A stretch of DNA of 5,529 nucleotides. Source: Pelagibacteraceae bacterium TMED259 (lineage in GTDB: Bacteria > Pseudomonadota > Alphaproteobacteria > HIMB59). How positions within the stretch are numbered: the first letter of the stretch is position 1; each line of letters begins with the position of its first letter. The DNA is taken from NCBI GenBank assembly GCA_002169365.1, contig NHLE01000046.1, forward strand, positions 18,975 to 24,503, given 5' to 3'. Both the position numbers and the translations under genes were made by a program. Shown here in pieces: positions 1 to 5,380 of the stretch. Below the pieces are notes generated by a model, which made no database searches, had not been told where the DNA came from, and saw nothing but the letters and a program-made list of their open reading frames with translations.

Positions 1-344
1 CTATCGTTCATAAGAGCTTCCTTTAATTGACTAATATCAGAGGGCAACGAGGCACTTTCACATCCTGTATATTCAATAAACCCAAAAGTATTTAGGGTAT
101 GATAGCCAGATACAAGAAATTCGGCTATCAAGAGAAATGCTATTAATAAAAGTAAAAACTTTAAATTTTTATTAAATAATAAATTTATTATCCCAATACC
201 AATAATTAAGTAATACGGAATTCTTTGATAGATACATAATTTGCAAGGAGCATGACCTAGGGCATATTGTAAAAAAAAAGCAAAAAGAATTGAAAAAATT
301 GAGAAGAAAAATATCCCATAAAATATTTTTTTTAAATTAAGCAT
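1..344 (-). CDS. dsbB: DsbB-family disulfide bond formation protein (3' end outside window)
   Basis: Inner-membrane quinone reductase of the DsbB family, which reoxidises periplasmic DsbA-type thiol oxidases and passes electrons to ubiquinone. Translating the minus strand from the ATG at 344 gives 114 open codons to the window edge. Visible are a first hydrophobic segment (about residues 7-29), then the diagnostic motif A-P-C34-K-L-C37-I-Y-Q-R-I-P-Y-Y, whose C34/C37 pair matches the first redox pair of DsbB. Two more hydrophobic segments follow (about 46-57 and 61-78), then S-G-Y-H82 and C95 in a periplasmic-loop-like stretch. C95 would be half of the second redox pair; its partner must lie beyond position 1. 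The ATG overlaps the stop of the upstream VTT gene by 8 nt (337-344), which implies translational coupling in one operon. No Shine-Dalgarno sequence is visible. Family assignment is firm; its specific redox partner is not visible. Confidence 0.9.
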   Translation of the reverse strand, partial: MLNLKKIFYGIFFFSIFSILFAFFLQYALGHAPCKLCIYQRIPYYLIIGIGIINLLFNKNLKFLLLLIAFLLIAEFLVSGYHTLNTFGFIEYTGCESASLPSDISQLKEALMND

Positions 345-903
345 GTTCAATAGCAAAATATATAAACCCAATAATAGTCATGGGAATAATTAAGAAGATC
401 ACATATTTATATTTTTGTAAATAAATGATACCTAGGTCACCAAACCTTTTAATAATAAACCCTATTATGAAGAATCGCATTCCCCTTGATAGGGCCGATA
501 GTAGAATAAAAGAAAAAAAGTTAAATTTTGCATATCCACTTGTTATAGCAATCACCTTGTAAGGTATGGGTGTAAACCCACCAAGAAAGATCGCTAACAA
601 TCCCCATTGATCATAAAAATTAAAAAAAGCATTTTGCTTTTCTAAATCAAAGAATTCTTTGACTATATCAAATGCATAATATCCTAGAAAGTAACCTACA
701 GTCCCACCTAAAATTGAAAAGAAAGTACAATTTATAACTGTGGTTAAGAATTTTTTTTTATTGAAATAAATGATAGGAACTAAAATAATATCTGGAGGTA
801 TAGGAAAGAAAATACTTTCAACGAAAGCTATTAAACTAAGAAAATATTGAGAAAATTTTGATGTACTTTTTTTTTCAATATAAAAAAGAACATTCTTCCA
901 CAT
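337..903 (-). CDS. VTT-domain (YqaA/DedA-like) small integral membrane protein
   Basis: A 188-residue, strongly hydrophobic protein of the SNARE-associated/VTT superfamily, closest in layout to the short YqaA-type members. The hallmarks are a re-entrant-loop-like segment F27-V-E29-S-I-F-F-P34-I-P-P-D38, the glycine pattern G66-G-x-x-G70-Y-x-x-x-G74, a second loop G109-F-T-P112-I-P114-Y-K116, and S139-R140-G-x-R143-F. Acidic residues in the first loop and arginines near the last helices are typical of the superfamily, whose bacterial members are linked to membrane lipid scrambling or undecaprenyl-phosphate recycling and to proton-motive-force homeostasis. The exact substrate here is unknown. 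Its ATG lies 21 nt after the stop of the putative Mn transporter and its stop overlaps the dsbB start by 8 nt, so it is the middle gene of a three-gene operon. The pre-start sequence (AAGACA) is only a weak ribosome site. Confidence 0.85.
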   Translation of the reverse strand: MWKNVLFYIEKKSTSKFSQYFLSLIAFVESIFFPIPPDIILVPIIYFNKKKFLTTVINCTFFSILGGTVGYFLGYYAFDIVKEFFDLEKQNAFFNFYDQWGLLAIFLGGFTPIPYKVIAITSGYAKFNFFSFILLSALSRGMRFFIIGFIIKRFGDLGIIYLQKYKYVIFLIIPMTIIGFIYFAIEHA

Positions 904-924
904 TTGTCTTATATTATATTAAGT

Positions 925-2052
925 CTAGCCGATAAGATAATGCCAAAGATACGCAATAATTATTGCGGGAATAGCGCTATACAATGTTGCAACAATCGCT
1001 GCTTTTGCAGAAATCGCAATAGCTGGGAAAAGAGCATCGCCATCATTTGAGATAGAATTGCCCAATTGAGCAGACATTGGAATTTGCCCACTAACATACA
1101 TGGATGTAATCATTATTTGTGGCCCACAACCTGGAATAAAACCAATTAGTATCGCAATTAAAGGTAGGAAAGGGCCAAACAATATCAATGACTCAAAAAT
1201 AGCACCGTCAGTTGAGAGGTTTATCAATTCATATAGTACAAATGAGATTATTACCCACACAGTAACAAAACAAGTTGTATCAACTACTCTTCTATAGGAG
1301 TTTTCATGAATAGATGCCATTTGGATATCAGTTAAAGGGTTTAAGACCCATAAAAGGACACAAAACAAAGCAGCAGAAAAAGAAAATATTAAAATTATAT
1401 CAACTCCAAGAATCTCAAGACTAGCATTTATATTAAACGCATTAATTAATCCCAAAATAAGACCAGGTATCAATAAGCAGAACCACAGTTTATAAAATTT
1501 ATTAGATGTTTTATTTTTAGGTAAATCATCCATTGAAATTGATTTATTAATTTTTTCTTTTAAAAAGTTTTTTGTAAAAGGTTGTGCTATATAACCCGAG
1601 ACTATTCCTACAACAAATGTAACGGGCAATATTATTAATGCTGCCTCAGGTTTTACTGCAATAAGTAAAAAAGCTGCATCACCCATAGTGCTTATAAGAG
1701 CTGCTAACACAGCACCAAAAGATACAACACCTCTGGTAAATAAACTCATGACCATTATTGCACCTCCACATCCAGGTATAACTCCTAAAAAAGCACAAAT
1801 TGGAATTTCAAAGCGACTATTGTTTGTAATTAATTTTTGAAGATTGAAGTTTTTTTTCTCTAAAAAAGTGAAGAATAATAGTGTTAAACCAACAAAAGAT
1901 GAAACAGCGATAAATGCATCACTAGAGGAGTGAACTAATATTTCTCTTGTTTTGTTACTAAATAAAAGAAGAAGAATGCAGGCGAAAAGAAATATTTTTG
2001 ACAATCTCAGATATTGAAATTTTCTACTTAATTGGATTACTAATTCAGTCAT
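925..2052 (-). CDS. putative manganese/heavy-metal transporter, DUF2899 (ArsP_2) family
   Basis: A 375-residue polytopic membrane protein with about ten hydrophobic segments. It resembles the DUF2899/ArsP_2 10-TM metal transporters often labelled putative manganese transporter or arsenic efflux protein. Two internal repeats stand out: G90-V-I-P93-G-C95-G-G ... G124-D125-A and G304-F-I-P307-G-C309-G-P ... G338-D339-A. The P-to-G interval is 31 residues in both, so the halves are probably a duplication and the paired PGCG and GDA loops likely form the substrate path. A soluble, lysine-rich linker (about 160-186) separates the halves. It is the first gene of the operon with the VTT gene and dsbB and is divergent from mntR. 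A strong promoter and a palindromic MntR-like operator lie directly before its ATG, linking it to Mn2+ homeostasis. Transport direction is unproven: family names suggest export, while the apparent repressor site suggests uptake. Confidence 0.85.
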   Translation of the reverse strand: MTELVIQLSRKFQYLRLSKIFLFACILLLLFSNKTREILVHSSSDAFIAVSSFVGLTLLFFTFLEKKNFNLQKLITNNSRFEIPICAFLGVIPGCGGAIMVMSLFTRGVVSFGAVLAALISTMGDAAFLLIAVKPEAALIILPVTFVVGIVSGYIAQPFTKNFLKEKINKSISMDDLPKNKTSNKFYKLWFCLLIPGLILGLINAFNINASLEILGVDIILIFSFSAALFCVLLWVLNPLTDIQMASIHENSYRRVVDTTCFVTVWVIISFVLYELINLSTDGAIFESLILFGPFLPLIAILIGFIPGCGPQIMITSMYVSGQIPMSAQLGNSISNDGDALFPAIAISAKAAIVATLYSAIPAIIIAYLWHYLIG

Positions 2053-2074
2053 ATTTTTAGCCTAGGCTAAAAAT
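2053..2074. promoter_or_regulatory. perfect 22-bp palindrome, candidate MntR operator
   Basis: Each 11-base arm reads ATTTTTAGCCT on its own strand with no mismatch, centred between 2063 and 2064. The inner core TAGC-N4-GCTA and the 22-bp length match the E. coli MntR box as I recall it from the mntH promoter; the flanks differ. It starts immediately before the transporter ATG (2050-2052), and its outer end overlaps the -10 hexamer and covers the predicted start point, which is an occlusion position typical of repression. The adjacent divergent gene encodes MntR. Binding by MntR is inference; the palindrome itself is directly seen. Confidence 0.8.
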
Positions 2075-2101
2075 TATAGACATAACTAAAAAATTAGTCA
2101 A
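2073..2101 (-). promoter_or_regulatory. sigma-70-type promoter of the transporter/VTT/dsbB operon
   Basis: On the minus strand a -35 hexamer TTGACT (2101-2096) and a perfect -10 hexamer TATAAT (2078-2073) are separated by exactly 17 nt. The expected start point is near 2066, inside the palindrome at 2053-2074. That leaves an untranslated leader of only about 14 nt with no Shine-Dalgarno sequence. The near-consensus hexamers suggest high expression when the operator is unoccupied. Confidence 0.75.
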
Positions 2102-2145
2102 TTTATTATTTATGTGTTATGTTTTTGTAAATTCAGAGTTTTTAA

Positions 2146-2544
2146 ATGAAAAAAATTAATTCTCAATATTCCAATATTAGAAATCAAAATAAAAATGAAA
2201 TTTTAGAGGACTATGTTGAAGCAATTCAAGAAATTTCAGAAATAAAAGGTGATGTAAAAAATGCTGACTTATCTATTCATTTTGGTGTATCTCAAGCCAC
2301 TATTAACAAAAATCTTAAAAGATTAATTAGTTCAAAATTAGCAACATCAGAACCTTATCGGTCAATATTTTTGACAGATGAAGGAAAAAAATTAGCTGCT
2401 ATATCAAAAGAAAAACATGAAATCGTTTATCAATTTTTAATCAAATTGGGTGTATCTAAAAAAACAGCCCAATACGATAGCGAAGGTATCGAACACCATG
2501 TTAGTGATGAGACACTGAAATTAATGAAAAATTTCTCTAAATAA
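2146..2544 (+). CDS. mntR: manganese-responsive transcriptional regulator MntR (DtxR family)
   Basis: A cytoplasmic Mn2+-sensing DNA-binding protein of 132 residues. The winged helix-turn-helix spans about residues 20-82, with the recognition helix around G47-V-S-Q50-A-T-I-N-K-N-L-K-R-L, then a wing ending in F-L-T-D-E-G. The dimerisation helices follow, with S87-K-E-K-H91 and D111-S-E113-G-I-E116-H117-H-V-S. All six metal ligands of B. subtilis MntR (D8, E11, H77, E99, E102, H103) have counterparts D22, E25, H91, E113, E116 and H117, every one offset by 14, so the sensor is intact. No SH3-like third domain is present, as expected for MntR rather than DtxR/IdeR. It is transcribed divergently from the putative Mn transporter, with the operator-like palindrome 72-93 nt upstream of its start. 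Its own promoter is not clear; TATGTT at 2118-2123 is a weak -10 candidate. Its stop is 3 nt from the stop of the convergent permease gene. Confidence 0.93.
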   Translation: MKKINSQYSNIRNQNKNEILEDYVEAIQEISEIKGDVKNADLSIHFGVSQATINKNLKRLISSKLATSEPYRSIFLTDEGKKLAAISKEKHEIVYQFLIKLGVSKKTAQYDSEGIEHHVSDETLKLMKNFSK

Positions 2545-2547
2545 ATA

Positions 2548-4116
2548 TTACTTTAAAATTTTTGAGTTTTGTTTCTTTTCAATCACACTATCAAAAAAAT
2601 ATATAACTAATGATAGGAATAAAATAATAGTCAATGCATGAAGGCTTCCATTCTCAAACATTTCATTTGAAGAATACTCATACAAACTAGTTGCTAATGT
2701 ATTAAAATTAAACGGTCTTAATAAGAGAGTAATCGGTAGCTCTTTGATAGTATCAACAAAAACCAATAAAAAACCTGCTAAGACACTTAGTCGAATTTGT
2801 GGTATTATGACTCTAAAGTAGGTTGTTGAAGATCTTCTTCCCATAAGCCTCGATGCATCATCAATAGATTTTCCTATTTTATCAAGACCTGAGTCTATTG
2901 AATTATTTGATATTGAAATAAGACGGATTATTAATGCAAGCACTAAGCCTATAAAAGTAGCTAATATTGTAAATTGTAAAAAATGGTTTACATATTTTAA
3001 AAAAATTAAAACCCCTAAAGCTATTACTACACCTGGTAATGCATAGCCCATATTAATTATTTTTTTGTAGTATAAAAATTTTTTACTTCTTGAAAATCTG
3101 CTATAGAAATTAATAAATATTGAAACAAGAACACAAAAAAAACCCACAAAGCCACCTAACATAATTGAATTATAGAGTGATGATAAAAAGTTAGAGTAAT
3201 CAATAATTTGAAAATTAGTAATAAATATAAAAAAGTTAAATATTAGTGGAATAAAAAAACCAAAAAAAATAGGAAGAAAGCTTAAAATAAATACTAAAAT
3301 AGTTTTACTTGTGTTTAATTGATATCTGGACCAGTGTATACTTTCATAGCTAGAATTATTGAATTTTCTACCCCCTCTCATTTTTTGCTCAAAGACATAA
3401 AGTAAGATCATAATTATTAGGATGATAAGAGATAAAGAGAAGGCTGATGGTAGATCGTTTATTGTGGAAATATATTGAAAAACACCGATGGTTAGAGTTT
3501 GTAGTCCAAAAAAATCAGCCACCCCAAAGTCATTTATAGTTTCCATTAACGCAAGGGCCAAACCTGCTGCAATGCCTGGTAGAGCCATGGGAATGCATAT
3601 TTTAAAAAAACATTGCCAAGGTGTCTTCCCCATTGTTTTTGCGGCCTCTATAAATCTTGCAGAAAAATTTATAATGGCAATTCTAGTAAGTAGATAGACG
3701 TAAGGAAAAAGGGATAGCCCTAAAATTATTGATGCAAATAGTGTGTTGCGAATAGAGAATCCATAAAAATTAGAAAGATAAATAGATAAATACCCTCCAG
3801 GTTCCAAAATCTCTGCATAAGTATATGCAGATATAAATGCTGGAACCCCTAAGGGTAAGATGCAAAATATTTGAATGAATTTCCTCCCCCAAAAGTTCGT
3901 CATAGTATTTACCCAAGCAAGGGGAATGCTAATTAAAAGAACAACTACGCTAACCAAAAAAATTAATTTTGAAGATCCAAGGATATACCTAGGGGCATAA
4001 AGATTATTGATATTATTGATAGAGTAAATTCCCTGAAAGAAAATAATCAAAATTGGAGATAGAAGAAAGAAGCTAATAAAAAAAAATATTATTAATTTTA
4101 AATAATTGTTATTCAT
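2548..4116 (-). CDS. FbpB-type iron(III) ABC transporter permease, two-domain
   Basis: A 522-residue inner-membrane permease with two fused BPD_transp_1 domains (about residues 45-245 and 310-512), the layout of FbpB/SfuB/AfuB ferric-iron importers. Each half carries an EAA loop for docking the ATPase: E157-A-A-K-T-M-G-K and, in the second half, D420-A-S-R-L-M-G-R, each followed by a hydrophobic I-x-x-P or I-P-Q segment. Family-typical stretches are M191-E-T-I-N-D-F-G-V-A-D-F-F-G-L-Q-T and D455-T-I-K-E-L-P-I-T-L-L-L-R-P. The ORF is intact and of normal length. No periplasmic binding protein or ATP-binding subunit is encoded beside it in this window, so it must pair with subunits encoded elsewhere. 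Its ATG overlaps the stop of the upstream LysE-family gene by 4 nt (ATGA). Iron is the likeliest substrate by family; Mn or another cation or small ligand cannot be excluded given mntR next door. Confidence 0.88.
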   Translation of the reverse strand: MNNNYLKLIIFFFISFFLLSPILIIFFQGIYSINNINNLYAPRYILGSSKLIFLVSVVVLLISIPLAWVNTMTNFWGRKFIQIFCILPLGVPAFISAYTYAEILEPGGYLSIYLSNFYGFSIRNTLFASIILGLSLFPYVYLLTRIAIINFSARFIEAAKTMGKTPWQCFFKICIPMALPGIAAGLALALMETINDFGVADFFGLQTLTIGVFQYISTINDLPSAFSLSLIILIIMILLYVFEQKMRGGRKFNNSSYESIHWSRYQLNTSKTILVFILSFLPIFFGFFIPLIFNFFIFITNFQIIDYSNFLSSLYNSIMLGGFVGFFCVLVSIFINFYSRFSRSKKFLYYKKIINMGYALPGVVIALGVLIFLKYVNHFLQFTILATFIGLVLALIIRLISISNNSIDSGLDKIGKSIDDASRLMGRRSSTTYFRVIIPQIRLSVLAGFLLVFVDTIKELPITLLLRPFNFNTLATSLYEYSSNEMFENGSLHALTIILFLSLVIYFFDSVIEKKQNSKILK

Positions 4117-4709
4117 AAGATAATAAATGAAATACTCATTAATAGAAGGATAGCCATAATTCTATTAAAGATTACAATTTTCTTTTTATCATCTAGATAT
4201 TTTCTAAAGGAATGCCCAATAGCTGCCCAGGCAATAGCACTTGTAGATGTAGATATAACAAAGCATAAAAAAATTAATATAAATTCAATTTGATATGAAA
4301 ATTTATTTTGAATAAAGATAGCAGAGCTAGACATTGAAACTGTGACAGCTTTAGGATTAATAATTTGAAAAAAATAAATATCTTTAAATGAAAACTTTTT
4401 TGAATTTTTTTCATCTGAAAAAGAAGAGGATGTAAATATTCTAAAAGATAAATAAACTAAAAAACAAGTAGCAACTATTTTTACTATCATAGCAATAGCT
4501 GGAAATGACTTATATAGTTCACCAATACCTAATAGGCATAATGTTAAAACAGAAAGAAAACCAAAAAAAACACCCATCATTAATGGGATGGTTTCTTTGA
4601 ATCCATAATTTACTGCATTTGTAGATAAAATTATATTATTTGGTCCTGGTGTAATTGCTGCAGTCATCGCAAAAGTTAATACGGGTGCCATAAAATAGAT
4701 GTATTCCAA
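4113..4709 (-). CDS. LysE/RhtB-family amino-acid exporter
   Basis: A 198-residue membrane protein with about six hydrophobic segments and the family signature T20-P-G-P-N-N near the N-terminus, then Q115-I-I-N-P-K-A in the middle and a C-terminal F181-N-R-I-M-A-I-L-L-L segment. Family members export amino acids such as lysine, threonine, homoserine or leucine by proton antiport; the substrate here cannot be read from sequence. The start is uncertain. The longest frame begins at a TTG (4709-4707), placing 19 residues before TPGP, a usual length for the family. An ATG at 4691-4689 would leave 13 residues and has a GGAA about 12 nt upstream, an overlong spacing for a ribosome site. The 3' end overlaps the iron permease gene by 4 nt, so the two are translationally coupled, an odd functional pairing. 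Confidence 0.85.
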   Translation of the reverse strand: MEYIYFMAPVLTFAMTAAITPGPNNIILSTNAVNYGFKETIPLMMGVFFGFLSVLTLCLLGIGELYKSFPAIAMIVKIVATCFLVYLSFRIFTSSSFSDEKNSKKFSFKDIYFFQIINPKAVTVSMSSSAIFIQNKFSYQIEFILIFLCFVISTSTSAIAWAAIGHSFRKYLDDKKKIVIFNRIMAILLLMSISFIIL

Positions 4710-4760
4710 AGTATCGAGATATTATTCTTAAAATTCAATAATTACAAAATAAGTATTAAA

Positions 4761-4788
4761 TTTGCTAATTAAGGCTTATTGATATAAT
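4761..4788 (+). promoter_or_regulatory. promoter for tRNA-Leu and probably the downstream genes
   Basis: A perfect -10 hexamer TATAAT sits at 4783-4788, with a weaker -35-like TTTGCT at 4761-4766 and a 16-nt spacer. Transcription should start near 4795, about 11 nt before the mature tRNA 5' end. No terminator follows the tRNA, so the flavin reductase gene and ribF may share this promoter. The -35 element is the uncertain part. Confidence 0.6.
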
Positions 4789-4805
4789 TAAATATGACTA
4801 TTTAA

Positions 4806-4891
4806 GGCGTTGTGGCGGAATGGTAGACGCGCCGGATTCAAAATCCGGTGAGGGCAACCTCGTGAGAGTTCGAGTCTCTCCAGCGCTACCA
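4806..4891 (+). tRNA. tRNA-Leu (anticodon CAA)
   Basis: An 86-nt class II tRNA that folds fully by hand. The acceptor stem pairs 4806-4812 with 4881-4887; the D arm is GCG...CGC with the GGTAGA loop segment. The anticodon stem CCGGA/TCCGG (4832-4836/4844-4848) encloses the loop TTCAAAA, so the anticodon is CAA and reads UUG. A long variable arm with a GAGG/CCTC stem (4850-4853/4858-4861) is as required for leucine tRNAs. The T arm is GAGAG-TTCGAGT-CTCTC (4864-4880). The discriminator base is A73 (4888), the leucine identity base, and CCA is genome-encoded (4889-4891). The terminal acceptor pair is G1-U72 (4806/4887) rather than the usual G-C, and U5-G68 is a second wobble. The flavin reductase gene starts 13 nt after the CCA. 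Confidence 0.96.
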
Positions 4892-4904
4892 AAAATTACT
4901 AAAT

Positions 4905-5375
4905 ATGAAGAAAAAACAAACTTTAACATCAGTTTTCTCACTCTTTTCAACCGGTATAACTATTGTAACTAATGGAACAAAAAAGTCTGAATATTTTGGA
5001 TGTACTATAAATTCCTTTACGAGTGTCTCCCTTAACCCAGCTATGTTTTTATTTTGCCTAGGAAATGATAACAAGCACCTCAAAACGTTTAAATTACAAA
5101 GTCCCCTCAATATAAATATATTATCAAATTCTCAAAAATCTCTTTCAAATAAATTTGCAGGTAGGCTTAAAGATCGATGGAAAAACTTAGACTACGATTT
5201 AAGCAAAAATAAAGTACCTTACTTCAAGAAATCATTGGGTTTAATTGAAGCCAAAGTCTTTCAAAAAATTTTAGCAGGTGATCACACAATTCTTCTATGT
5301 AAAATTATAAATTATTCAAACTTTAATTCCAAAAAACCACTCATTTATTATAAAAGTAAATATCAAACTATTTAA
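4905..5375 (+). CDS. flavin reductase-domain protein (FMN-binding, DIM6/NTAB type)
   Basis: A 156-residue cytoplasmic protein with the flavin reductase-like fold. Members bind FMN or FAD and use NAD(P)H to produce reduced flavin, often for a partner two-component monooxygenase. Family landmarks in order are F14-S-T-G-I-T-I-V-T, then the flavin-binding loop G32-C-T-I-N36-S-F-T-S40-V-S-L-x-P45, K82-F-A-G with K-D-R-W92, the G125-D-H127 segment, and the C-terminal P145-L-I-Y-Y-K. Length is normal for the single-domain family. The start is supported by the position of the FSTG motif and the lack of any earlier in-frame start after the tRNA. It begins 13 nt after the tRNA CCA with no Shine-Dalgarno sequence and ends 5 nt before ribF, which makes the flavin its protein needs. 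No monooxygenase partner is visible here. Confidence 0.88.
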   Translation: MKKKQTLTSVFSLFSTGITIVTNGTKKSEYFGCTINSFTSVSLNPAMFLFCLGNDNKHLKTFKLQSPLNINILSNSQKSLSNKFAGRLKDRWKNLDYDLSKNKVPYFKKSLGLIEAKVFQKILAGDHTILLCKIINYSNFNSKKPLIYYKSKYQTI

Positions 5376-5380
5376 ACTCT

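Noticed and set aside
271..875. Runs of 9 A/T (271-279, 751-759, 867-875) as phase-variable slippage tracts
   Set aside because: They encode ordinary Lys/Phe runs in intact frames and are common in a genome this AT-rich; nothing indicates switching.
1100..1297. Open frame of 65 codons on the plus strand
   Set aside because: It lies wholly antisense to the conserved C-terminal repeat of the transporter, and its sequence has no recognisable domain.
2527..2563. AAAAATTT/AAATTTTT inverted repeat as a bidirectional terminator
   Set aside because: The 8-bp stem is all A-T with a 21-nt loop; such a hairpin is too weak and easily arises by chance in AT-rich sequence.
3488..3697. Open frame of 69 codons on the plus strand
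   Set aside because: It is antisense to the first permease domain, including its EAA loop; the permease reading is clearly the real one.
4710..4805. Second MntR box before the LysE/permease genes
   Set aside because: GCTA occurs at 4764-4767 but no TAGC lies at the required 4-nt spacing, so there is no palindrome.
4806..4891. tRNA as a phage or island attachment site
   Set aside because: No direct repeat of the tRNA 3' end, no integrase and no composition break is visible; the tRNA is followed directly by housekeeping-type genes.
4886..5110. Open frame of 74 codons on the minus strand
   Set aside because: It overlaps the 3' end of the tRNA and is antisense to the flavin-binding loop of the reductase.
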